Assembly (NCBI RefSeq): GCF_003289955.1
Contig: NZ_QLZR01000001.1
Location: 868,001 to 932,000, forward strand
From: Planococcus halotolerans
GTDB taxonomy: Bacteria; Bacillota; Bacilli; Bacillales_A; Planococcaceae
Length of the DNA stretch: 64,000 nucleotides
Reading direction: 5' to 3'
Position 1 is the stretch's first letter. The number at the start of each line of letters is the position of its first letter. This document shows, piece by piece, positions 25,919-34,138 of the stretch. Made by a program: the position numbers and the translations under genes. Under the pieces are notes generated by a model. That model saw only the letters and a program-made list of their open reading frames with translations, searched no databases and was not told the origin of the DNA.

Positions 25919-26518
25919 TTGAGTAATTCTAGTTTTGGTCAAGAGCTTAAAAATTTAAGAAAACAGGCTGGTATACCATCCAAAGTCTTATCACAAAGAG
26001 TAGGAAAAGCAGTGACCTACGTTTCCCAGCTAGAAAGAGAAAAAATAAAAAACCCTTCATATGACACATGTTTGGAAATACTAGTCAAGTTAGGTCTTAA
26101 CCAGACAGACGCTGAAAAACTGTTAACTTACTATGGTATTCATTCGAAAGAAGAAAAGCGTAGTTATGTGGAGTCAGGAATTAAACTTCATGAAGAATTA
26201 AATGAAAAAATCGAATCCTATTATTATGTAAAAAAGTTCGAGGAGATCGGTAAGAAGAAAAGTAGGTTTTTGGAATTGGCTGATAAGAATTTGTCTGTAC
26301 TAGGACAATATGATAGTACGAAGGCAGATTTAGTCTTACATAACTTAAACAAATTAATGGAAACAGAAGAAAATGCTGCTTTCTTTTTCTCGCTTTTTGA
26401 GAATGATTTTTCTCGTTTAAGTGATGAAAATAGGGATATCCTTTTAAACACGGTTAAACAATACTACAAAAAAACCAACAGTAGAAATATTGTTGAAGAG
26501 ATGGGAGAGTCAGAATGA
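25919..26518 (+). CDS. XRE-family transcriptional regulator of the cassette
   Basis: A 199-residue protein with an N-terminal HTH_XRE domain: FGQELKNLRKQAGIPSKVLSQRVGKAVTYVSQLEREKIKNPSYDTCLEILVKLGL (residues about 6-60). The remaining 140 residues are helical and may form a dimer or ligand-sensing domain (YYYVKKFEEIGKKKSRFLELADKNLSVL, FFSLFENDFSRLSDENRDILL). The start is TTG at 25919 after AAAAGGAGCGGG. Its stop overlaps the recombinase ATG by four bases (ATGA), so the two are translationally coupled. Repeats in the upstream promoters are its likely operators. Confidence 0.85.
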   Translation: MSNSSFGQELKNLRKQAGIPSKVLSQRVGKAVTYVSQLEREKIKNPSYDTCLEILVKLGLNQTDAEKLLTYYGIHSKEEKRSYVESGIKLHEELNEKIESYYYVKKFEEIGKKKSRFLELADKNLSVLGQYDSTKADLVLHNLNKLMETEENAAFFFSLFENDFSRLSDENRDILLNTVKQYYKKTNSRNIVEEMGESE

Positions 26519-28076
26519 AAAATAAAAGAGCTGTCCTTTATGTAAGGGTATCTACAGAAGAACAGGCCTTGGATGGTTATTCAATTGCAGGACAGGTACA
26601 AAATTTAATGGACTACTGTCGAAAAAATGATTTTACCGTGGTGGAAATTTACAAAGATGAGGGACTAAGTGCTAAATCTACTGATAGACCTGCATTGCAG
26701 CTACTCCTTGAAGATACAAAAAAAATAAGTTTGATATGCTCGTCGTTTGGAAAGTCTCTAGATTATCACGTAGTCAAATTGATTTTTTGAATATAATGGA
26801 TTTACTGAATAAGAATGATATTGAATTTTTTAGTTATAGCGAAAATATTGATGCAACAACAGCCATGGGAAAAGCTATGCTACAAATAATGGGGACATTT
26901 TCTGAACTTGAAAGAAATATCATAATCGATAACGTTAAGATGGGCATGAATCAACGAGCAAAGGAAGGTAAATGGAATGGCGGAAGTGTCTTAGGATACT
27001 CGTCGAAAGAAAAAAAACTAGAAATTAATGATAGGGAAGCAAATCTTGTAAGACATATTTTCAACTTGTATATAGGCGGAAAAGGTTTTAAAGCAATTGC
27101 AAATCAGTTAAATCATGAAGGTTATACTACTAAAAGAAATGCAAAATTCTCTATCAATTCAATCAGACAAATCATTACAAATCCAATGTATGTAGGTTAT
27201 ATTCGTTTTAATCACTATGAAAACTGGAATGAGAAAAGAAGAGCTGGAAAAGGGCAAAATGTTATTTTGGTAAAGGGTGAACATCAACCAATTATTAGTG
27301 AAGAAATTTGGGAAAAAACCTTAGTTAAATTCGAACAAAAATCGAATAAACCAACCAAAGTTTTTCACGGTCATTTTCCATTAACAACTCTTCTGCGTTG
27401 CCCGAAATGCAATCAAGGTATGATAGGACACAGGGTTAAGGATAAAAACACTAATGAATATAGAAGATACTATCAATGTGGTGATTTTCATTACAAAGGT
27501 AGTGCAGTTTGCAATTCCAATTTGGTGAGGGCTGATGATGTAGAAAAATTTGTTTTTGACAAACTAGGAGAAGTTACTTCAAACCCAATTTTACTCGAAT
27601 CTTTAGTTGGAAAAGTTAATAGCAAAATTGTGGATGTTAAAAAGCCACTCTTAGACCAACAAGCTAATATTTCTAGCCAGTTAAAACAAGTAGAGAAGAA
27701 TATAAAAAAGTTTTTATCCCTAATTGAAAAAACTGATTCTCCTCCCACTTCGCTTCTTGATAAGATTAGGGAACTTGACCATGAAAAGAACAAATTAAAT
27801 GAAATTCAAAAAAGCGTTGAATTCAAATTAAATGAGCCAGTTATTAAGGAAGCTTCGGCAGAAAAGATACAGGAAGTTTTGAAAACTTTTTCTAGTATTT
27901 TACCTACAATTCCAGTGGAAAAACAAAAAGTGTTTCTTCACTCAATAATTAGTAAAATTACTATTTACGAAGGAAATTCACCAACAGAAAGAAGCGTCAA
28001 AGCAATTGAACTATACTTTGACGCTTCATATAATAAAAACTTTGTGCTTACTTATGGTACGGTTCACCCTTCATAA
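26515..28076 (+). CDS. Large serine recombinase (cassette integrase), split by a -1 frameshift at A8
   Basis: Two overlapping frames (26515-26790 and from 26736) together make one 520-residue recombinase. Frame 1 has the catalytic start [22 protein letters not shown] (Ser13), then [21 protein letters not shown]. Frame 2 continues [45 protein letters not shown], the recombinase domain, a zinc ribbon CPKCNQG...CGDFH...C, a coiled coil and the C-terminus. The change of frame falls at eight A residues (26718-26725), read ACA-AAA-AAA-A; a -1 slip there gives AAT-AAG-TTT and restores the frame exactly. This could be programmed recoding, a recent inactivating deletion, or a base-call error. Its last codons and stop lie in the rlmH att site, overlapping rlmH by 29 bases tail to tail. 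Confidence 0.85.
28048..28068. repeat. Right attachment repeat (att) inside the rlmH 3' end
   Basis: Contains the rlmH stop codon (TAA on the minus strand) and the codons for its last residues. It matches the left repeat at 19782 in 19 of 21 positions. This is the junction retained by rlmH after integration. Confidence 0.88.
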
Positions 28077-28527
28077 TCCTAAACGCCCTATACACTTGCT
28101 CCACTAATATCAACTTCATCAACTGATGCGGGAACGTCATCTTGGAGAATGACAGCTTCTCGTCCGCCCGCTTCAATACCTCATCATGCAAGCCGAGCGA
28201 TCCGCCGATGACAAAGACGATTTTGCTGCGTCCGTAAGTCATTAGGGATTCCAGGTCTTTCGCCAGCCCTTCTGATGTTTTCATCTTGCCGTCGATTGCC
28301 AATGCGATCACATAGGCATCGGCTGGGATTTTTGCAAGGATTCGGTCGCCTTCCTTCTTTTTGACGATTTCCATGTCCGCATCGCTCAATTGCTCCGGCG
28401 CTTTTTCGTCCGCCACTTCGATTTCGCTTATTTTGCTGTAGCTCCCCAGCCGCTTCGTATATTCTTCAATTCCTGATTTCAGGTATTTCTCTTTCAGTTT
28501 TCCTACAGTGATAATTGAGATATTCAC
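28048..28527 (-). CDS. rlmH: 23S rRNA (pseudouridine1915-N3)-methyltransferase RlmH
   Basis: A 159-residue SPOUT-class methyltransferase (orfX/YydA), acting on helix 69 of 23S rRNA in assembled ribosomes. Visible are [27 protein letters not shown] at the start, [15 protein letters not shown], the SAM-binding knot [14 protein letters not shown], and [28 protein letters not shown] at the end, full length for the family. The start is GTG at 28527 after GGGGGA. Its 3' end is the integration site of the serine-recombinase cassette, which preserves the C-terminal residues and stop. Confidence 0.97.
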   Translation of the reverse strand: MNISIITVGKLKEKYLKSGIEEYTKRLGSYSKISEIEVADEKAPEQLSDADMEIVKKKEGDRILAKIPADAYVIALAIDGKMKTSEGLAKDLESLMTYGRSKIVFVIGGSLGLHDEVLKRADEKLSFSKMTFPHQLMKLILVEQVYRAFRIMKGEPYHK

Positions 28528-28562
28528 AAGATATCCCCCTTTACAGTAAATTTACAAACAAG

Positions 28563-28944
28563 TTATCCACCATTGTTATACACATATCCACAAGTATTTC
28601 TACATGTTGTGGCGAATTAAGAACTGGCCACAAGATACAAAGCGGGCTCTTCACAGTACTCGCATTTTGTGGATAACTTTTCGTCTTCTGATAATTCTGT
28701 TAGGATAGGATAACTTTCTGTCTTTGCGACAAACACATCCAAGCCATGTTCCACGTGGGTTTTGCAGCATTTAATCTCCATAAATTCCATTCCTTTCGAT
28801 TTCCGAATATTCAACACAGTTATGCACAATTCATTCACTTTTATCCACAAGTCATTGTAACAGAAGAAAGCGTTTACGTATAATCATCTTTTTTTCCTTC
28901 TGTGGATAGTTGCTGTTTCTCATTTCGCATGAAAGTTATCCACA
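28563..28944. promoter_or_regulatory. DnaA-box cluster at rlmH / CxxH-CxxC gene
   Basis: Perfect TTATNCACA boxes lie at 28576, 28820, 28841 and 28936 (plus) and 28668 (minus); near matches are at 28563, 28584 and 28901. That makes eight in under 400 bases, 32 kb from dnaA. In B. subtilis DnaA-box clusters outside oriC, including one I recall near yydA (rlmH), help limit initiation; a like role here is inference. Confidence 0.75.
28617..28781 (-). CDS. CxxH/CxxC protein (YyzF-like)
   Basis: A 54-residue protein with a CCKTHVEHGLDVFV block (CxxH within CKTH) near the N-terminus and LSTKCEYCEEPALYLVA (CxxC) at the C-terminus, probably binding one zinc. This matches the small CxxH/CxxC family found next to rlmH in Bacilli. 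ATG at 28781 has AAAGGA 9 bases upstream; the longer open frame up to 28850 lacks a site. A DnaA box lies inside its coding sequence. Function unknown. Confidence 0.8.
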   Translation of the reverse strand: MEIKCCKTHVEHGLDVFVAKTESYPILTELSEDEKLSTKCEYCEEPALYLVASS

Positions 28945-29053
28945 TGTCATTTTTATGCTTTTCCGAACGATACAACTGTATTCTATGATTTTACTTAACA
29001 AATTTTACAATAATGTTACAAAGCAAAAGAAGAGAAAGAAAAAATTTCAGTAA

Positions 29054-29083
29054 AAAACCGCAGAGCTCATCAGCTCCACGGTA
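29054..29083 (-). terminator. Terminator of the DinB-family gene
   Basis: ACCG..GAGCT pairs with AGCTC..CGGT on the minus strand and ends in TTTTTT, just after the stop codon. Confidence 0.8.
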
Positions 29084-29087
29084 AATC

Positions 29088-29591
29088 TTATACTATTGGA
29101 GGTTCTGCACCCATCGCAGCCCATTCTTCTTTAGCGGGTCCATAGAGCCCCGGCACTTTCAATCCAGCTTGGCGCATTAATACAGTCATCTGTGCCCGGT
29201 GATGCACTTGATGCAGCAGCAGCACTTTCAAAAGAGTGGCCACCGTCCATGTTTCACCGTACAGATCGTGTTCTTCATCCAGTGTTTCGTCTGTCCAGTT
29301 TTCTTTCATTGCCGTAATCATTGATTGGTTGGTGAATCTATAGGCTTCTGCAATTTCTTCTGCCGTATCGGGTACCGGCTTGCTGAAATCCGCTCCTGAA
29401 AATTGAAGACCCGTAAGCGAAACCATTTCCTCCAGAGTTGTTGCCAGATGCCAGCCCAGACGCCCCAGACTGCGGTAGCCTTCTGTAAACTCCTGATGCA
29501 GCGATTCATCCGTCAATGACTCGAGTACCTGCTGTGTCCCTTTGGCTTCATCTCTCCAGACTTCATAAAAATCATCCATCGATCTGAACAT
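29088..29591 (-). CDS. DinB/YfiT family protein
   Basis: A 167-residue four-helix-bundle protein of the DinB superfamily, which binds a divalent metal through three histidines; here the candidates are in LGRLGWHLATTLEE and LLLHQVHHRAQMTVLMRQAG. Family members include thiol transferases of the bacillithiol group and damage-inducible proteins, but most are uncharacterised. The ATG at 29591 follows CGGAGG; the ATG two codons earlier overlaps that site. It is a single-gene unit between its terminator and the htrC terminator. Confidence 0.8.
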   Translation of the reverse strand: MFRSMDDFYEVWRDEAKGTQQVLESLTDESLHQEFTEGYRSLGRLGWHLATTLEEMVSLTGLQFSGADFSKPVPDTAEEIAEAYRFTNQSMITAMKENWTDETLDEEHDLYGETWTVATLLKVLLLHQVHHRAQMTVLMRQAGLKVPGLYGPAKEEWAAMGAEPPIV

Positions 29592-29659
29592 TTCCATCCT
29601 CCGTTCTTCTATTTCTGCTCTCTATTAATTTCGCCTGAAACTCCATTTTTCCTGCATAC

Positions 29660-29686
29660 AAAAAGCCGGAGATTTCTCTCCGGCTC
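29660..29686 (-). terminator. Terminator downstream of htrC and repeat A1
   Basis: AGCCGGAGA/TCTCCGGCT stem with a four-base loop and T run on the minus strand. It lies beyond repeat A1, so A1 would be part of the htrC transcript. Confidence 0.8.
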
Positions 29687-29750
29687 ATTCTTTTAAGAAA
29701 AGAAAGTATTCACTTCTATAACTTGATAATGCTTTAAAGAGCGATATACC

Positions 29751-29873
29751 TTGTCCAGACTCCAGCGCCCAGATTCTAGTGTCATAAGCCACTCTGGCTA
29801 TGCGGCAAAAACACGCCGCTTCGCCAGATCGTCTTATGCCCGTCGAATCTACACGGTCGCTTACGCTTTTCTT
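29751..29873. repeat. Intergenic repeat family A, copy A1
   Basis: Starts TTGTCCAGACTCCAGCGCC, contains TCATAAGCC and GTCTTATGCC arms that can pair, and ends CGCTTTTCT three bases from the htrC stop codon. Inside it, GCGGCAAAAACACGCCGCTTCG forms a strong hairpin. Confidence 0.85.
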
Positions 29874-29875
29874 TA

Positions 29876-31090
29876 TTATTGTAAAGATGAATTGTCCACA
29901 AGCTCGAATTCGAACTCCAGTAGTTCACCGTCACGATACGCTTTTACCTGCAGCGTTTCGCCTATTTCCTTTTCTTCGTAAAGATGTTTGCGCAGTGCAA
30001 TACTGCCGTCAATCGGTTCGCCGTCCATTTCGACAATGACGTCAAACTCCTGCAGACCCGCCTCAGCAGCTCCGGAATCCGGAATCACCGAATTGACCAC
30101 GACACCGGAAGTAACGTCAGCTGGCAAGTTCAGTGTATCTTCCCGGTACATCTGCGGCACTTCGTTTAAGTCCATCAAGGTGATGCCCATTGCCGGACGG
30201 ATCATCTGTCCTTCCGACTCCAGCGTTTCAATAATTGGGATTGCTGTGTTGATCGGAATCGCAAAACCAATGCCTTCCGCAGTTGCCGCATTGATCTTCA
30301 TCGAATTGATGCCAATCAGCTGGCCGCTGATATTGATCAGTGCACCACCGCTGTTTCCAGGATTGATGGCCGCATCTGTTTGGAGCACATCAACCTGCCA
30401 GTCGATCACGTTATCTCCATCGATGTCGACAGGGACTGCCCGGTCCTTACCGGACACAACGCCGGTCGTTACCGATCCATAAAAATCAAGTCCAAGCGGA
30501 TTACCGATGGCAATGACCGTTTCCCCTTGTTTCAGAACATCCGAATCACCGAATTCGGCAATGTCTCCTATTCCTTCACCATCCATGCTGAGGACGGCCA
30601 AATCTGTCCAGACATCACTGCCGACAAGCGTCGCCGCTTTTTTTGCGCCGTCCGGCATCGTTACTTCAATATCAGTGGCTCCAGTCACGACGTGATGATT
30701 GGTCACTACGAACGCTGTGCCGTCTTCATTTTTATAAATAACTCCTGAGCCTGTGCCCACTGCCTGGTTTGGAGATTCGGAGAAGAAATCCGATCCCGCC
30801 TGCAGGTTTGTAATGCCAACAACGGTATCATCGGCAATTTCCACAGCCTCGGTGACGTCATTCGTTACTTCCACTGAACGCTGCTCCGTCTGCCCCTCTT
30901 CGCTGGTTTCAACAGTTTCAGTCTGGTTTTGTGACGTTTGCGCGCTGTTGCCCGGCATTAAATCCGGACGCGAATTAAACAGCAGCCAGATCAGCAATGC
31001 ACCAACCAGCACGCCGCCCAATCCCGCCAAAAATGTGCGTCCTCCTTTCGAACGCCGTCTTCCATTAGGTGTCTGATCGTAATACCCCAT
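29876..31090 (-). CDS. htrC: HtrA-type membrane-anchored serine protease
   Basis: A 404-residue trypsin-like protease with a PDZ domain, the YyxA/HtrC member that ends the wal operon in Bacilli. A cytoplasmic tail (PNGRRRSKGGR) is followed by one membrane helix (about residues 22-42), so the enzyme faces outward. The catalytic triad is in VVTNHHVV (His), WTDLAVL (Asp) and NPGNSGGALI (Ser). The PDZ domain from about residue 300 contains GVVVNSVIPDSGAAEAGLQEFDVIVEMDGEPI. The ATG at 31090 is preferred, with GAGAGG 9 bases upstream. It degrades or refolds misfolded exported proteins. The coding end abuts repeat A1. Confidence 0.93.
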   Translation of the reverse strand: MGYYDQTPNGRRRSKGGRTFLAGLGGVLVGALLIWLLFNSRPDLMPGNSAQTSQNQTETVETSEEGQTEQRSVEVTNDVTEAVEIADDTVVGITNLQAGSDFFSESPNQAVGTGSGVIYKNEDGTAFVVTNHHVVTGATDIEVTMPDGAKKAATLVGSDVWTDLAVLSMDGEGIGDIAEFGDSDVLKQGETVIAIGNPLGLDFYGSVTTGVVSGKDRAVPVDIDGDNVIDWQVDVLQTDAAINPGNSGGALINISGQLIGINSMKINAATAEGIGFAIPINTAIPIIETLESEGQMIRPAMGITLMDLNEVPQMYREDTLNLPADVTSGVVVNSVIPDSGAAEAGLQEFDVIVEMDGEPIDGSIALRKHLYEEKEIGETLQVKAYRDGELLEFEFELVDNSSLQ

Positions 31091-31179
31091 CTGCTCCATC
31101 CTCTCAGAAAACTTCTTTCTCTAATTTTATGAATAGAATTCTGACAATGCAAGCTTGAGCCCTCTTTAAAAGAGGATAT

Positions 31180-31208
31180 AAAAAAGACTTCGCAGGTGCG
31201 AAGCCTTT
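31180..31208 (-). terminator. Terminator of the wal operon (after walJ)
   Basis: GGCTTCGCA/TGCGAAGTC hairpin followed by TTTTTTAT on the minus strand. It separates walJ from htrC, which therefore has its own promoter or read-through. Confidence 0.8.
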
Positions 31209-31209
31209 C

Positions 31210-31998
31210 TTACACATTCACCAATTTCGTCGGCACATTCGCGTCCGTATCCAGCAGATCGACATACTCGCCAACGATGATGCCTTTGGTCTGCAGCGTC
31301 TGCTCTACGCTCATGCGCGCTAAATCCTTCATATTATTATCTTTGCTCAAATGCGACAGATAAATTTTTGTCGGCTTTTCAGCCATCACTTCGCTCATGG
31401 CGACTGCAGCGTCTTCATTGGAAACGTGGCCGACGTCGCTCAATATACGGCGTTTGACCGACCATGGATAGCGGCCCATCTGCAGCATGCCGACATCATG
31501 GTTGCTTTCGAACACGTATGCATCGGATGCCTGGATGATGCCTTTCATCTTGTCGCTGACATAGCCTGTATCCGTGATCAGCGTCAACTTGCGTCCGTTT
31601 TCGTGGAATACATAAAACATCGGGTCGGCGGCGTCATGGGATACCGCGAATGACTGGATGTCCAATGAACCGAAATTTTTCACACTATCCATATCAAAAT
31701 GGAAACGCTGTTCAACCGGAATGGCACCGACCAGATTTTCCATCGCCAGCCACGTTTTGGCGTTGGCGTAAATCGGTACTTTATGTTTGCGGGCCACTAT
31801 TCCCAGCCCTTTAATATGGTCGCTGTGTTCATGAGTGACAAGGATGCCGTCCAGGTCACTCATTTTTTTGCCGATGGAAGCGAATAATTCTTCCATTTTA
31901 CGGCCACTCAGACCCGCATCCACGAGAAATGAATGCTGGTCATTTTCTATATAGATGGCATTGCCGCTCGAGCCGCTTGCCAATACACTAAAACGCAT
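31210..31998 (-). CDS. walJ: WalJ (YycJ) metallo-beta-lactamase-fold nuclease
   Basis: A 262-residue MBL-fold protein. [19 protein letters not shown] opens the fold; [11 protein letters not shown] is the HxHxDH metal site; GYVSDKMK and LSHLSKDNN carry further ligands. This protein is the constant companion of WalRK and is thought to have DNA exonuclease activity linking cell wall control with replication. It lies 12 bases downstream of walI and is the last gene before a terminator. Confidence 0.95.
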   Translation of the reverse strand: MRFSVLASGSSGNAIYIENDQHSFLVDAGLSGRKMEELFASIGKKMSDLDGILVTHEHSDHIKGLGIVARKHKVPIYANAKTWLAMENLVGAIPVEQRFHFDMDSVKNFGSLDIQSFAVSHDAADPMFYVFHENGRKLTLITDTGYVSDKMKGIIQASDAYVFESNHDVGMLQMGRYPWSVKRRILSDVGHVSNEDAAVAMSEVMAEKPTKIYLSHLSKDNNMKDLARMSVEQTLQTKGIIVGEYVDLLDTDANVPTKLVNV

Positions 31999-32010
31999 AG
32001 TAAAAACTCC

Positions 32011-32823
32011 TTATTGAGAACCTTCTTCTTCCGGCTTGTTAAATTCAATGACCCCATCCTTGATGGCATTCACAAAATAATCCGCTGTCGAACCGTCTTC
32101 AAGTTCCACGCTAACTCGCCACGTTGGCAGGAACATCCGTGTATCATCGGAAACGGCAACGTATACAGAGTAGCCTAGCGTCACTGAAGTGATTTCGGAA
32201 TTCTGCTGCAATGTCCCTTTTCCATAAAGAGTTTCGATTGCTCTTTTAGGTGGGATAAGATCTTTGTTTTGGGCATTTTCCACAAGATCCGTAAAGATGG
32301 TCTGTTCGTAGCGAACTGCTTCCCCTTCACCATTCCAGAGGAGCGTCACTTTTCCGCTATCACTATGATACAACGTTTTCCCGTTGATTTCCTGATAGAA
32401 GATTGCCTTGTTTTCTTCTTCAATAACATCCCATAATACGTAGTCTCCGCCTTTATAGACATTCGCAGCAAGAAAAGCTTCAAGGCTTTCCTTGTTTTTT
32501 TCGTCTCCAATGCGGATAGGTTCATTGAATGCCACATTCAGCAGGTATCTATCCTCTACTGCAACCCGGGTGTCTTCAACCAGCACATCATCTTTGGTGA
32601 ACACTTTCCGGGTACCGCTGATATATGATTCCTCACCCGGTTCTGTTTCTAAATCATCCGGATAAGTGATTTTATCGCCGGCCAGCCGGTCGTCCACCGC
32701 TGATTCTGTGAGAACGGAAAAGTTTTCGGCTTCTGTGTAACTTTCCAAATACAGGGTGTACAAAAAGATATTTAAAATGGAAAAGACGATGATGAAAATC
32801 GACTTTGTTCTACTCCAGTCCAA
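32011..32823 (-). CDS. walI: WalI (YycI), regulator of WalK
   Basis: A 270-residue bitopic membrane protein: a short cytoplasmic start (DWSRTKS), one membrane helix (IFIIVFSILNIFLYTLYL, residues 8-25) and a large extracellular domain related to YycI. With WalH it binds and restrains the kinase WalK at the septum. It starts with TTG at 32823 after GGGGGAGG and overlaps the end of walH by 14 bases. Confidence 0.93.
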   Translation of the reverse strand: MDWSRTKSIFIIVFSILNIFLYTLYLESYTEAENFSVLTESAVDDRLAGDKITYPDDLETEPGEESYISGTRKVFTKDDVLVEDTRVAVEDRYLLNVAFNEPIRIGDEKNKESLEAFLAANVYKGGDYVLWDVIEEENKAIFYQEINGKTLYHSDSGKVTLLWNGEGEAVRYEQTIFTDLVENAQNKDLIPPKRAIETLYGKGTLQQNSEITSVTLGYSVYVAVSDDTRMFLPTWRVSVELEDGSTADYFVNAIKDGVIEFNKPEEEGSQ

Positions 32824-34138
32824 ATGGTCCTCCCCCTAACACTTCAGTCGTTAACTTCAGCCATGTGTTGTTTATTTTGAAATACCAATTCGGCTCGACA
32901 ATCATCAGCCGGTCCGGTTCGTTCGAGTTTTTGGTCAGTTCATAGCCTGGCATAATTTCTTTTACCTGTGCTTTTTCTTCTTCACTCAAACGCGACAAGG
33001 CAGCAAGAACCGCTGAACCCGATGCCTGATCCTTCGTCACTGTCCTGCCTGTGGGTTCCAATATATATATCGGCCGGTCGTAGCGGAAGACATCCTCTTC
33101 TCCTTCAGCCGTTCCCCACTGCATTTCTATAGCAGTCGATACAGTAGAACCGAATACCGGAAGATTATTTATGAATAACCGGTAGTCAATTTCCTGGTTG
33201 ATCGGCTCCATGCCAAAATAATAATAATCGTTTGTCCAACCACCGTGATCGTTGATGAATTTCGTCGTATTGAAAACAAGTTCCGATGGAATCGCTGGAT
33301 CTGTAGTTTCCGCCTTGGACTGAACAAAATTCAACCCTTTAACGGCTTCTGACCTTTCCAGAAAGGCACCGGTATTATCTGTATACCCGCCGTCGGGAAG
33401 ACTGTCCACCGTTCCGTCAAAGAGCCTGTCCGCATATACTTCCATTGGCGTTTCTTCATATAAATAGACATAGCTCGAGGTATCAACCGGTTCCTCCGGT
33501 ACATAAATCGGCAAAGTGCCAATCGATTCATCGGTTATATAAAGCGGATATTCTTCAGCAGGCACGATAAAACTTTCTTCAAAGTTTCCAAAATCACCTA
33601 ATTGAACAGTGCCTTCGTAGATGCGTCCAGAGTCCGAATTAACGAAATAAACGGCAAGAGCTCCGTTCGAAGAACTTTCCCAGTTCACAACCATCCGGTT
33701 AAAAGTTGCTTCCGGCACATTGGTGTCGGAAATATTCATCATCGCATCGAATACCGGAAATGGCACAGCACCCGGATAGTATACAACCGCGCGTGCCGGA
33801 TCATGCATAATGTCTTTCATCTCGTTGACTGTCGCTTCGTCCGACAATAAGGTCAAATCACTTATATCCCATTGGTTCATCGACTTTAAAAATGAGTCGA
33901 TTTGGTCTTTATTGACTGTCCCATTAACACTTTCTTCCCCGTGAATCAGAATTTTCAACGGTCTGACTACCTGCTCGATTTTTTTCGTTTCGACAATCGC
34001 CGATTCGAGTGAAGGTGCCGGATCATCAATCGCATCCAAAGTCTTCGGCGTAAAATTCCAGATTGTAAACGTCAAGCCAAGACTGAGAAATACAAGCAAG
34101 AACAAGACGATCGACTTTATTTGTTCGATATATTTCAT
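32810..34138 (-). CDS. walH: WalH (YycH), regulator of WalK
   Basis: A 442-residue membrane protein with an N-terminal helix (IVLFLLVFLSLGLTFTIWNF, about residues 9-28) and a large extracellular YycH domain (PLKILIHGEESVNGT, NDYYYFGMEPINQEIDYRLFINNLPVFG). It acts with WalI on WalK. The ATG at 34138 has GGAGGTGAG upstream and overlaps the walK stop by four bases, so translation is coupled. Confidence 0.93.
   Translation of the reverse strand: MKYIEQIKSIVLFLLVFLSLGLTFTIWNFTPKTLDAIDDPAPSLESAIVETKKIEQVVRPLKILIHGEESVNGTVNKDQIDSFLKSMNQWDISDLTLLSDEATVNEMKDIMHDPARAVVYYPGAVPFPVFDAMMNISDTNVPEATFNRMVVNWESSSNGALAVYFVNSDSGRIYEGTVQLGDFGNFEESFIVPAEEYPLYITDESIGTLPIYVPEEPVDTSSYVYLYEETPMEVYADRLFDGTVDSLPDGGYTDNTGAFLERSEAVKGLNFVQSKAETTDPAIPSELVFNTTKFINDHGGWTNDYYYFGMEPINQEIDYRLFINNLPVFGSTVSTAIEMQWGTAEGEEDVFRYDRPIYILEPTGRTVTKDQASGSAVLAALSRLSEEEKAQVKEIMPGYELTKNSNEPDRLMIVEPNWYFKINNTWLKLTTEVLGGGPFGLE

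Larger units (their letters stand above)
19782..28068. mobile_element. SCC-like serine-recombinase cassette inserted at the 3' end of rlmH
   Basis: An 8.3-kb A+T-rich island between DUF1846 and rlmH. It is bounded by 21-bp direct repeats with 19 identities: TTACTTATG-A-TACGG-C-TCACC at 19782 and TTACTTATG-G-TACGG-T-TCACC at 28048. The right copy is the last six codons plus stop of rlmH (PYHK-stop), so integration leaves rlmH intact. Staphylococcal SCC elements insert at the same place, reading TATCATAA on the rlmH sense strand; the left repeat here reads CGTATCATAAGTAA on that strand. Contents: m6A methyltransferase, PLD-fold endonuclease, small resolvase, probable Rep, 31-residue peptide, XRE repressor and a large serine recombinase at the rlmH end, which is the expected integrase. 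Confidence 0.85.

Noticed and set aside
26515..26790. A separate 91-residue recombinase gene
   Set aside because: It is the N-terminal catalytic part of the frameshifted large recombinase; its last 18 residues are out-of-frame reading.
28755..28770. TGTTCCACGTGG as a parS site
   Set aside because: Only the left 11 bases fit; the right half GGTTT does not match AAACA.
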